Shown here: positions 16,860-24,499 of the stretch, one piece after another
How the letters are laid out: the number at the start of each line of letters is the position of its first letter
Numbering within the stretch: the first letter of the stretch is position 1
NCBI RefSeq assembly: GCF_001884185.1
Contig: NZ_MAOE01000081.1
Location: 1 to 64,000, forward strand
Source of the DNA: Bacillus albus
GTDB lineage: Bacteria > Bacillota > Bacilli > Bacillales > Bacillaceae_G
DNA: 64,000 bases
Direction: 5' to 3'
Translations under genes and position numbers: made by a program
Notes under the pieces: generated by a model
Told to the model about the DNA's origin: nothing
The model's input: the letters and a program-made list of their open reading frames with translations, nothing else
Database searches by the model: none

Positions 16860-17684
16860 ATGAGTAAAAGGTTAGTTGAAAAAATAGTTATTGTAATGAC
16901 TGTAACGTTTTTACTAAGCGCGTGCAGTTTCGGGGAAACAAAAATAGAGTATGAGAGATTAGTAAAGGCATTGGATGAAGGTGATATGAAAACGGTTATG
17001 TCTGCGAGTGATGATGGATATGCATATGTGAAAGAAGAGACTAGCGACAGTACTTATGAAGAAAAAGAAGATGATGAACATAGCAGGATAATATATCAAA
17101 CAACCCATGGAATATATAATGTGAAAGAAAACGACTTATATGGGAAAACAACTCAAAAGGTTATTACTGATATAAAAAATGATAAAAACGTTGGTAGTAA
17201 TCAAAATTACAAAAAAGAAACGGTCTATAGTACAAATTTAAAAAATGAAAAATCCCGTTCAGTAGCCCAGGATCAAGCTATGAATGTTTCATATGTAAAA
17301 TTAATGTTTAGAGGATTAAATGAACTTAGTAAATTGAAACCGAGTGAAGATACAAAAAGATCTAGTGAACCGAGCATAATAAGCTATGATTTAACTGAAT
17401 TACAGTTTAAAAGCATAATAAATGACAAGTTAAATTTAAAATATGATAAATTTGATAAATTTGATTCTGCAATATTGATGATTGAGTTTAATACGCCTAA
17501 TGATACAAAAGAAAATCAAATGAGAATAATACAAATAACAATATCGGTAAATTATGAAGAAAGAAAAGAAGATAAGCTTATAAAACGCAATCAAGAAATT
17601 TTAACATATTATCATACCAGAGAAGATAATAATCAAAGTGCCAAAAAAGAATATGTAAATTATGAAAAAGGGTATATAAATTAA
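16860..17684 (+). CDS. Array lipoprotein B
   Basis: 274 residues; the signal peptide ends in a lipobox, LLSAC (Cys at about 22). The start of the mature region is near-identical to lipoprotein A, also at DNA level for about 110 bases, whereas the signal sequence and the C-terminal two thirds have diverged. This mosaic suggests gene conversion or a swap of the C-terminal part. The ATG at 16860 follows AAGGGGAAAGG at some distance. Family unknown; the product is predicted to be extracellular and membrane-anchored. Confidence 0.85.
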   Translation: MSKRLVEKIVIVMTVTFLLSACSFGETKIEYERLVKALDEGDMKTVMSASDDGYAYVKEETSDSTYEEKEDDEHSRIIYQTTHGIYNVKENDLYGKTTQKVITDIKNDKNVGSNQNYKKETVYSTNLKNEKSRSVAQDQAMNVSYVKLMFRGLNELSKLKPSEDTKRSSEPSIISYDLTELQFKSIINDKLNLKYDKFDKFDSAILMIEFNTPNDTKENQMRIIQITISVNYEERKEDKLIKRNQEILTYYHTREDNNQSAKKEYVNYEKGYIN

Positions 17685-17733
17685 AAATAATATATTTTGA
17701 TTGAATTTTGAGAATGATAAATGTTGTGAGGAT

Positions 17734-17956
17734 ATGAAAAGGGGTAGTGAAAAATAGTTACTGTGATAACAGTTATGTTTTGCTGAGCGCGTGTAGTTTT
17801 AGGAAATCAAAATAAAGTATGAGAGCCTAATAAAAGCAATGGATGAAGGTGACAAGAAGACGGTTATACTTAAGTGAAAGAGAGAAGAGTATTTGGAACT
17901 TTTGAGGAGAAAGGATACTATTTGAACTATCAAAAAGCAATCTGATTATATGATTA
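17734..17956 (+). pseudogene. Decayed lipoprotein gene, remnant B
   Basis: It begins ATGAAAAGGGGTAGTGAAAA, like the start of lipoprotein B with a frameshift. It keeps GAGCGCGTGTAG..T (lipobox) and the segment for KAMDEGD, then has the same TAT-to-TAA change as remnant A (ACTTAAGTGAAAGAGAGAAG) and a YLNYQK-like tail. With the following 140 bases it forms a direct repeat with 14936-15164. It accounts for most of the non-coding stretch 17685-18099. Confidence 0.75.
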
Positions 17957-18099
17957 GCGTAATTAATGTGGTAATGGTATACCTAAAAAATTATCTAAAT
18001 TTAGTTGTACAAAGATCTATGTACTTAAAAATATTAAGAATGTAATAGAATTTTAGTGCATGAGAATTATTTAAACTGTATAGAAGGTGGAATGTCAGG

Positions 18100-18861
18100 G
18101 TGTGGAATATAAAAGAAGAAGATTTAGATAAGTTTCGAATGACATGTCAAGGGCGTTTAAGTCCTGAAGGTGCTACGGGTTTTATGCTTGGAACAATATT
18201 TTATATTTCAATATTTATGTTTATTATTTTTGTAGGTGATTTGAATTACTACAACAATTTTTTTGATAGAACAATTGTTAAAACTGAAATTGTGTTATTT
18301 AGTATTCAAATTATATTTTTAATTATATATCTATTTCCGAAAGCATGTTTTAAATTTCAAAAGTTACAAACGCTAATCGTATTACTATATGCGTTTCAAC
18401 TTGGAACGATATTATTTGTAGTTTCGATTGTTTCTGAAATGGCTGACAATTCAATTGGTAGGATGTATACCGGGCTACTAGTTGTAGGAGCAGTTATTAT
18501 CCATATTGTAGCAACGCTAGATACATTTAAACAAGCAAGTGAAGGTGCATTTAGTAGTGATGAAAGATCCACCTCGTTTTTTAGTAAGACAAAAGGAGCT
18601 ATGATAAAGGGGGCTATAATATATATATTCATACTACTTATTTTAATGTATTTTCAAAATGATTATTCAATTGATTTTTTTGTTATGTATGGAGTAGGAA
18701 CTGTATTGATGTATGCGGTTGCAATCGGAGCGGCAGAATTCCAACTATTGGCGTATTGCAGATTCAAATTCAAGTCATTTAATATGACGTGGGAAGAGAA
18801 TGAGAGAATGCGTGGGAGAATTCGAAAGCGAAATAAGAAATTCAAAACGAAAAATAAATAA
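18100..18861 (+). CDS. Six-helix membrane protein, array paralogue 3 (putative immunity)
   Basis: 253 residues starting at GTG (GTGTGGAAT) behind GAAGGTGG. It has six hydrophobic segments and all the family blocks: EEDLDKFRMTC, FKFQKLQT, DTFKQASEGAFS, AAEFQLLAYCRFKF and TWEENERMRGR. Its extracytoplasmic loops resemble those of paralogues 2 and 4 (NYYNNFFDRTIV). It is followed after 61 bases by paralogue 4 with no lipoprotein between them. Function unknown; candidate immunity protein by context. Confidence 0.85.
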   Translation: MWNIKEEDLDKFRMTCQGRLSPEGATGFMLGTIFYISIFMFIIFVGDLNYYNNFFDRTIVKTEIVLFSIQIIFLIIYLFPKACFKFQKLQTLIVLLYAFQLGTILFVVSIVSEMADNSIGRMYTGLLVVGAVIIHIVATLDTFKQASEGAFSSDERSTSFFSKTKGAMIKGAIIYIFILLILMYFQNDYSIDFFVMYGVGTVLMYAVAIGAAEFQLLAYCRFKFKSFNMTWEENERMRGRIRKRNKKFKTKNK

Positions 18862-18922
18862 TATATTAATAGAATTTTAGTGTTCGAAAAATAATTGAAA
18901 CGTATAGAAGGTGAAAAACTGA
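18820..18922 (+). repeat. Direct repeat between paralogues 3 and 4
   Basis: The 3' end of paralogue 3 and the leader of paralogue 4, including ATATTAATAGAATTTTAGTG and AATTGAAACGTATAGAAGGTG, recur almost unchanged at 19655-19755 between paralogues 4 and 5. A more diverged version precedes paralogues 2 and 3. The repeat marks the joint of the duplicated gene unit. Confidence 0.8.
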
Positions 18923-19693
18923 ATGTGGAATATAAAAGAAGAAGATTTAGAAAAATTTAGAATGACATGTAAAGATCGTTTAAGCCCTGAGGGTGCTATG
19001 GTTTTCTTTATTGGAGGGATAGTTTATACTTCAGTATTTATGTTTTTTATTTTTATGGGGGGCTTGGAGTATTATAATACTTTCTTTGACAAAACAATTG
19101 TTAAAATTGAAATTGTTTTATATAGCTTACAATTCATCTTTTTAATTCTATATTCATTTCCAAAAGCACGTTATAAATTTCAAAAGTTACAAACGCTCGT
19201 TGTATTATTATATGCATTTCAATTAGGTACAATAACATTTACAGCGGTAGTTCTTCCTGGAATATCTGATTATTCAATTGATCGAATGACTTTAATTTGT
19301 GTAGGGTTATTATTTGTAGGAGCAGTTATCGTTCATATTTTGACAACAATTGATACATTTAAACAAGCGAGTGAAGGCGCGTTTAGTATGGATGAAAGAT
19401 CAATCTCATTTTTTAGTAAAAGAAAAGGAGATGTGATGAAGTGGGCTACAATATATGCGCTAATCCTGTTTATTTTGATATATTTTCATAATGGTTATGG
19501 AATTGATGTTTTAGTTCTTTATGCGGTAGGTATTGTTTTACTGTATACAGTAGCCATTGGAGCGGCAGAATTTCAACTATTGGTGTACTGTAGATTTAAA
19601 TTCAAGTCATTTAATATGACGTGGGAAGAGAATGAGAGAAAGTGTGGAAGAATTCGAAAACAAAATAAGAAATTCAAAACGAAAAATAAATAA
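18923..19693 (+). CDS. Six-helix membrane protein, array paralogue 4 (putative immunity)
   Basis: 256 residues from an ATG behind GAAGGTGAAAA. The conserved cytoplasmic blocks are the same as in the other copies; the loop between helices 1 and 2 reads EYYNTFFDKTIV and that between helices 3 and 4 LPGISDYSIDR, closest to paralogue 2. Its C-terminus and flanking spacers are nearly identical to those of paralogue 3, consistent with recent duplication or gene conversion. Function unknown. Confidence 0.85.
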   Translation: MWNIKEEDLEKFRMTCKDRLSPEGAMVFFIGGIVYTSVFMFFIFMGGLEYYNTFFDKTIVKIEIVLYSLQFIFLILYSFPKARYKFQKLQTLVVLLYAFQLGTITFTAVVLPGISDYSIDRMTLICVGLLFVGAVIVHILTTIDTFKQASEGAFSMDERSISFFSKRKGDVMKWATIYALILFILIYFHNGYGIDVLVLYAVGIVLLYTVAIGAAEFQLLVYCRFKFKSFNMTWEENERKCGRIRKQNKKFKTKNK

Positions 19694-19755
19694 TATATTA
19701 ATAGAATTTTAGTGTTCGAAAAATAATTGAAACGTATAGAAGGTGAAGAGTCAGG
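19655..19755 (+). repeat. Direct repeat between paralogues 4 and 5
   Basis: Second copy of the unit described at 18820-18922; it differs mainly in the last 15 bases before the start codon. Confidence 0.8.
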
Positions 19756-20532
19756 ATGTGGAATATAAAAGAAGAAGATTTAGATAAGTTTCGAATGACA
19801 TGTAATGATCGTTTAAGTCCTGAGGGTGCTACAGGATTTATGTTTGGAGGAATACTATTTAGTTCAATAACCATTTTTTCTATTGTTTTATCAGCTGGGT
19901 GGGATTACTGTATGCTTCTCTTTAATATAGGAATTGTTAAGTTAGAAGTGTTATTGTACAGCCTACAAATAATTCTTTTCGTTATTTATTCATTTCCGAT
20001 AGCTCAATTTAAATTTCAAAAACTACAAACCCTTGTCGTATTATTATGTTCATTCCAATTGGCAACAATAGCTCCTATTGCTTTGACTGTTACTAAAATG
20101 GCTAATAATTCAATTGACTGGATTACAATAATGTATGGGGGTTTATTGCTTTTAGGAGCAGTGATTTTTCATATTTTGACAACAATTGATACGTTTAAAC
20201 AAGCGAGTGAAGGTGCGTTTAGTATGGATGAAAGGTCTACTTCTTTCTTTAGTGAAACAAAAGGAAAGATGATGAAGTGGGCTACACTATACGCAGTAAC
20301 TATTCTTATTTTGATATATTTTCATAATAATTATGGGTTTGATGATCTATTCATGTATGTAGTAGGGACCTTTTTAATGTATACGATAGCCATAGGTGCA
20401 GCTGAATTTCAGCTATTAGCATATTGCAGGTTTAAATTTCCGTCATTTAATAAAACGTGGGAGCAACATAAAAGAGAAACTCCAAGATATCAAAAGAAAA
20501 ATAAAAAAAGTAAATCGAAACGTAAGGCATAA
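19756..20532 (+). CDS. Six-helix membrane protein, array paralogue 5 (putative immunity)
   Basis: 258 residues from an ATG in the same leader as paralogue 4. In helix 1 and the first loop it matches paralogue 1, the copy next to the toxin (GGILFSS, FSIVLS.GW.YC, IGIVK), rather than its immediate neighbours, so the array has two specificity types. The C-terminal tail also differs (TWEQHKRETPRYQ). Upstream it shares the duplicated leader, so its body and leader have different histories. Function unknown; candidate immunity protein. Confidence 0.85.
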   Translation: MWNIKEEDLDKFRMTCNDRLSPEGATGFMFGGILFSSITIFSIVLSAGWDYCMLLFNIGIVKLEVLLYSLQIILFVIYSFPIAQFKFQKLQTLVVLLCSFQLATIAPIALTVTKMANNSIDWITIMYGGLLLLGAVIFHILTTIDTFKQASEGAFSMDERSTSFFSETKGKMMKWATLYAVTILILIYFHNNYGFDDLFMYVVGTFLMYTIAIGAAEFQLLAYCRFKFPSFNKTWEQHKRETPRYQKKNKKSKSKRKA

Positions 20533-20578
20533 AGAAAGTGTGTATTGTAAGTTTTGATGATGAAAAAGTAATAATTTA

Positions 20579-20745
20579 TAGGAGAGTATTTGAACTACGA
20601 AAAGAAAATTTACTTATGTAAGGTGATAAAAGTGATTAGTAGGTTATCTAATTGAAAATATAGAGTGGGTAGTGTGATGATGAAATGAACAAAAAAAGGG
20701 TTTCTAAAATGATTATTATCATAATAGTGACATAAGTGTGATAAA
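20579..20745 (+). pseudogene. Scrambled lipoprotein remnants at array end
   Basis: Two fragments lie in this gene-free stretch. At about 20581-20620 a frame reads YLNYEKKIYL, like the C-terminal tail of the array lipoproteins. At 20695-20745 ATGAACAAAAAAAGGG begins a 16-codon frame, MNKKRVSKMIIIIIVT, resembling their signal peptides. Both are too short to be functional. The call rests on short similarity only. Confidence 0.4.
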
Positions 20746-20799
20746 TCTTTCATAAATATTTCTATTTGTAGCGGAAAGAATTTGAGAATAAACAGGTAG

Positions 20800-20832
20800 C
20801 CCCAATTGCTGGAGTAGATGCAACAATTGGGG
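20800..20832 (+). terminator. Hairpin at the end of the immunity array
   Basis: CCCCAATTG pairs perfectly with CAATTGGGG around a 15-base loop. The following sequence is only moderately T-rich (CGTTTATC). It marks the boundary between the array and the ordinary chromosome. Confidence 0.6.
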
Positions 20833-20991
20833 CGTTTATCTATCTAAATTTAGCTTGAATACATAACATGTTTTAGTTAGAGTATTGCTCAGCAAGTAGT
20901 TTTTCCATCTTCATAATAACGGTGTGAAGTTTTTGTGTAATCGGCTTTTATTGCTAAGTTACAACTATTTCCTCTTATAGAGTACTTCTTA

Positions 20992-21777
20992 TTATCGATA
21001 CATCGTCCACATCCCGATGTCTTTAAACCCTAGACGTTTATAAATTCGTCCAGCAGCTGGATTGTTATAAAATAAACAAAGTGTTCGGCCTTCTTTCGTA
21101 AAGTCTTGAATCATTTTTTGTAATATGAGTGAAGCAAATCCATTTCCGCGGTAATTCGGATGCGTACATACGCCAACAACCATTGCGGATAATGAATTTT
21201 CAGCGGAAGTAGAGGCGGATGCGATGATTGCGCCGTCTTTTTCAATATAATATGTATGTCCTGTATTTGTTTCAATAGCTTGCCGTAAAATTTTTTCTGA
21301 TTCATGAGCAGTTCGGAATTCAGTGATGTTATTTCGTAATTGCATAATTCGTTCTAAGTCATCTAGTGTGGCAAGTTTAATTGTTTCTTGGATAGGCGTG
21401 CTAGGTAAGTTGTTGTCATCTAGGCATTCGCAAAAATACATTTCATTTTTAGTACCTAGTTGTATATTTGAAGCAGTTTCAAATCGTTCTACAATAGTTG
21501 ACTTACCAGAGAGTTTAAGCGGCTTATACGCAGAAAGAAGTGCCTCATAGTCAGAGGTGGAAAATTCTTCTTTACTATATGGGATAAATGAATCGTGGAA
21601 GCGGAGTAAAATTGATTTTAATGTTCCATCCTCTTTAAATACGCCCCATAGTTCTTGGAAATCTGTATCATAACCGAAAGCTTCAATATCTCCAATAATA
21701 AATAAGTTAAGGGCTGCTTCTTCTTTTAGGTAAGCGAATACTTGTTCATGATCTTTCTTTGTTAATTTTCTTATCAT
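20992..21777 (-). CDS. GNAT family N-acetyltransferase
   Basis: 261 residues. The C-terminal half carries the GNAT acetyl-CoA site: VVGVCTHPNYRGNGFASLIL (about 192-211, motif A) and LFYNNPAAGRIYKRLGFKDIG near the end. The N-terminal half is a degenerate GNAT-like or substrate-recognition domain. The product is cytoplasmic; its substrate cannot be read from sequence. The gene is alone on the - strand, with an AGGTCG-type ribosome binding site near the ATG. Confidence 0.88.
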   Translation of the reverse strand: MIRKLTKKDHEQVFAYLKEEAALNLFIIGDIEAFGYDTDFQELWGVFKEDGTLKSILLRFHDSFIPYSKEEFSTSDYEALLSAYKPLKLSGKSTIVERFETASNIQLGTKNEMYFCECLDDNNLPSTPIQETIKLATLDDLERIMQLRNNITEFRTAHESEKILRQAIETNTGHTYYIEKDGAIIASASTSAENSLSAMVVGVCTHPNYRGNGFASLILQKMIQDFTKEGRTLCLFYNNPAAGRIYKRLGFKDIGMWTMYR

Positions 21778-21909
21778 AAAGAATCGACCTCTTTTTTTAT
21801 TTTTCTAAATATTACAACTTAAGTTTTTTGAAATCAATATAAAATTTTATGTTTAGTTCACAAACTTTCGGAAAAACTAGGAAAGATATGACAAAGGAGG
21901 TTATGAACG

Positions 21910-22335
21910 GTGGATCATCCAATTCAAGGGTTAATGAAAGCAGCAATGGAAAATTTAAAAGAAATGGTCGATGTAAATACGATTGTTGGAGAGCCTGTTC
22001 AGACGGCTGACGGTGGTGTAGTGTTAACGGTTTCTAAAGTAGCGTTCGGTTTTGGAGCAGGAGGTTCTGATTTCCAAACGAATGATGGACAAAGAGCGAA
22101 CGGTAACCCTGCATTTGGTGGCGGTAGCGCGGGTGGTGTTTCTATTACACCAGTAGCATTTCTTGTGGTGAATAAAGATGGAGTAAATATTTTGCATCTA
22201 CAAAATGCGACACATTTAGCGGAAAAAATGATTGAATTAGCTCCACAAACAATTGATAAAATTCAATCGATGTTCCAAAAAGATGAAAAGAAAGAGGGAA
22301 ATCATCATCCTCAAAACCCAGATGAAATCCTTTAA
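21910..22335 (+). CDS. ytfJ: GerW family sporulation protein YtfJ
   Basis: 141 residues starting at GTG behind AAAGGAGG. It matches YtfJ/GerW: an N-terminal helix (HPIQGLMKAAMENLKEMVD), the Gly-rich block KVAFGFGAGGSDF and GGGSAGG, then ISITPVAFLVV-like strands. YtfJ is made in the forespore and is linked to germination in Bacillus. A strong terminator follows immediately. Confidence 0.92.
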   Translation: MDHPIQGLMKAAMENLKEMVDVNTIVGEPVQTADGGVVLTVSKVAFGFGAGGSDFQTNDGQRANGNPAFGGGSAGGVSITPVAFLVVNKDGVNILHLQNATHLAEKMIELAPQTIDKIQSMFQKDEKKEGNHHPQNPDEIL

Positions 22336-22337
22336 AA

Positions 22338-22366
22338 ACGCCTGCTCACGAGCAGGTGTTTTTTCT
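22338..22366 (+). terminator. Terminator after ytfJ
   Basis: AACGCCTGCT pairs with AGCAGGTGTT around a CACG loop, followed by a T run. Confidence 0.9.
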
Positions 22367-22495
22367 TGTAATCACTATGTAATAAAACACATGAAATTGT
22401 AAATAGTTTTTGAAGTTTTTTCTATGTTTCTAAAATTTTTCATGTTAAAATATGCTATAGAATTGAAACATATAAAACGAAGGTGGCTAGGTGCT

Positions 22496-23272
22496 TTGTC
22501 TGGAGGATCTGACCAAGTAAAGAATATGATATATATTAATGGTAATCGTCGAGGTCATTGTTTTATTACATCAGGAATTACGTTTAAAGAGTTTGCAAGT
22601 AACATCCCTTCACCGCTTCATCAAGTGTTGCTTTTAAAGCATAACTTTGAATGGACAGATTTTCATTATCATACTTTATTTGAATATGTTGAGGAAGAAA
22701 ATATACATAAGTTAATTCAAGCAGAGATTGATGAATTTGATGAATTTTGTTGGGTAGATTTTGATGATGCAAGCGATTTAGATGAACTAGAGCCAAAAGA
22801 AATTGCAGAGCTTTTATATTTGGCTCACAAAAAAGAACCACTTGCAAGAACGTTCTTTCCGTTATTGAAAAATAGATTTGTTTATTTTTCACATGATGAC
22901 GGATGGTACAACAAAGTGTATTATCGTAGAATTGCAGACTTTGTAGGGATGTTAAGTAAAGTTATTCCTTATAAACTCGGTGCTTTCGGTAAGAAACGTT
23001 TTTCTTTCTTCCAAAAATCAAAAATTTTCCCAGCAATTTCAAAAGAAGTGATTATGGGGCTTCTTCCATTAATGGAAGATGGTCTTTATATTGATCTGGC
23101 AGGGAAAATTGAGTCAAGAAGGGGTCTTGAAATTCCGGTATATGTAGTTGGTTCGTATGAAAGTACGGATGAGGTACTAGATAATATCGATGAATTGAAA
23201 GAAGAAGCAACAGAGACTGGTTGGCTTATTTTTGATAAGAAAGAACAAGAGTGGCAATGGGTTGTGGACTAA
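22496..23272 (+). CDS. Conserved hypothetical protein
   Basis: About 258 residues, soluble and acidic (DEFDEFCWVDFDDASDLDEL near the middle); family not recognised. The frame is open back to 22424, but a promoter-like TATAGAAT near 22456 lies inside that extension, so a later start is likely: TTG at 22496 behind AAGGTGG, or ATG at 22526 (MIYINGNRRGHC). It is a single-gene unit ended by a strong hairpin directly after the stop. Confidence 0.7.
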   Translation: MSGGSDQVKNMIYINGNRRGHCFITSGITFKEFASNIPSPLHQVLLLKHNFEWTDFHYHTLFEYVEEENIHKLIQAEIDEFDEFCWVDFDDASDLDELEPKEIAELLYLAHKKEPLARTFFPLLKNRFVYFSHDDGWYNKVYYRRIADFVGMLSKVIPYKLGAFGKKRFSFFQKSKIFPAISKEVIMGLLPLMEDGLYIDLAGKIESRRGLEIPVYVVGSYESTDEVLDNIDELKEEATETGWLIFDKKEQEWQWVVD

Positions 23273-23310
23273 GAAAACTTGGCGCATGCAGTCAAGTTTT
23301 CTTGTCTTTT
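23271..23310 (+). terminator. Terminator after 22496 gene
   Basis: AAGAAAACTTG pairs with CAAGTTTTCTT and is followed by GTCTTTT. The left arm begins inside the stop codon of the gene. Confidence 0.9.
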
Positions 23311-23323
23311 GAAAGGAGTACAA

Positions 23324-23644
23324 ATGAAGAAATATTATACAATTGTGGGCATTGTAAGTATTATTCTTGTGGCAATTTTACTTATAACTTGTCCGAAAGA
23401 ATCAGATTTTAAATTGTATCTAGAAGATAAGTATGCATTGAAATGTGACGAGAGTAGTTTTGAATGCACACAAAATGTAGATGGTAAAAAAGAAAAACTA
23501 AAATTTGAAAGTACAGATGCACGAAATGGTGTATTCTTTATGACTGTAAAGCAAACATTTAAAACAGAAGCTGATGTTACGAAAGAATATAGCGGGGTAG
23601 GAATGTTTGGTACATTTCTTTTTGTTTCAGAGAAGACTTTCTAG
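23324..23644 (+). CDS. Small membrane-anchored hypothetical protein
   Basis: 106 residues. One N-terminal hydrophobic segment (about 5-22) is followed by a small extracytoplasmic domain with two cysteines (C38 and C47) that could form a disulfide. The ATG at 23324 has AAAGGAG 5 bases upstream; a longer in-frame start at 23279 would run through the preceding terminator. Function unknown. Confidence 0.7.
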   Translation: MKKYYTIVGIVSIILVAILLITCPKESDFKLYLEDKYALKCDESSFECTQNVDGKKEKLKFESTDARNGVFFMTVKQTFKTEADVTKEYSGVGMFGTFLFVSEKTF

Positions 23645-23662
23645 TAATAGAAGGTCTTTTTC
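23633..23662 (+). terminator. Terminator overlapping the end of 23324 gene
   Basis: AAGACTTTCT pairs with AGAAGGTCTT (one G-T pair) and is followed by TTTCTT. The left arm overlaps the final codons of the gene. Confidence 0.75.
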
Positions 23663-23713
23663 TTATGCTTATGTTCATATAGATGAAGTAAGACAAGCAT
23701 AGGAGGGATATTG

Positions 23714-23926
23714 ATGAAGAAGGAATGTATTGTTTGTGGCGATGAGGAGTTTTTCTCTTCTACATTATACGCACGTACAAAACAAGATTGGGCGTATGCA
23801 CCAAATATGTATCGATTTGAAAAGGTGTTTATTGAGCACCGGGATGAAGAAAATTATCCAGTGTTCCAAGAAATTACAGCAAAGCATTGTTGTGGATGCG
23901 GTCATATTATGTTGTATCACGAATGA
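23714..23926 (+). CDS. Small zinc-ribbon-like protein
   Basis: 70 residues with two cysteine pairs, CIVCG near the N-terminus and CCGCG near the C-terminus, spaced like a zinc ribbon. No other domain is present. The ATG at 23714 follows AGGAGGG; a TTG one codon earlier is too close to it. Function unknown; probably a small metal-binding protein. Confidence 0.75.
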   Translation: MKKECIVCGDEEFFSSTLYARTKQDWAYAPNMYRFEKVFIEHRDEENYPVFQEITAKHCCGCGHIMLYHE

Positions 23927-23957
23927 ACACACCAAGTATAACTTGGTGTGTTTTTTT
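23926..23957. terminator. Bidirectional terminator
   Basis: AACACACCAAGT and ACTTGGTGTGTT pair around ATA. A T run follows on the + strand. It sits between convergent genes and can serve both. Confidence 0.85.
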
Positions 23958-24294
23958 AAAACGCTGACAAAGCAAGCGGATAAAGTAAAGTAAATAAAAC
24001 AGAAAAACTACCAAAACCAATTGCTGTATATCCAAGTGTTCTTGCTCCGAAATTGACAGCTAATAAGCCAACTAAAATCGCAAGGGAACCGAGTGTAACT
24101 GGATAAAATGCAATGGAGAAAAGCGAAAGAAATAAAGCGACATAGCCTATCATTGCACCGGTATTTGTACCTTCTATTTCATTTGCAATTTCTTTACGCT
24201 TATGTCTAATTGGTAAGCCAGCTGGTGATATTTCAGCTGCATACTCTTCGTTTTTTTCACCACTTTTAAAATGATGATTTCTCTTTCTTCGCAT
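23956..24294 (-). CDS. Small membrane protein
   Basis: 112 residues. A basic N-terminal region (MRRKRNHHFK) and a polar stretch are followed by three hydrophobic segments from about residue 47 (MIGYVALFLSLFSIAF, LGSLAILVGLLAVNFG, GFGSFSVLFTLLYPLALS). The Gly-rich helices resemble DUF4190-like small membrane proteins, but I cannot assign it. The second of two close ATGs is chosen because the first lies directly against the GAGAGGG ribosome binding site. Confidence 0.75.
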   Translation of the reverse strand: MRRKRNHHFKSGEKNEEYAAEISPAGLPIRHKRKEIANEIEGTNTGAMIGYVALFLSLFSIAFYPVTLGSLAILVGLLAVNFGARTLGYTAIGFGSFSVLFTLLYPLALSAF

Positions 24295-24499
24295 GTACAT
24301 CCCTCTCTTTCAATTGGGTGTACCTATAGTATCTTTCATCAAGAGAAGAACATGAGTATGAGTTAAACCCAAGTAAAGCAAAAATTGGAGAATAAAGATT
24401 CCTTCATTAGCATGTACATTTCCTTATGAAGATAAAACAGGAATTTTGGAAAATGATGTAGAATGAAATGAGTGATAAAGCGTGAAGGTAGGGGAATAT

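Noticed and set aside
10444-20532. Assigning the membrane array to DUF443 (TsaI family)
   Set aside because: Topology and context are similar, but no DUF443-like sequence pattern was seen; only the analogy is kept.
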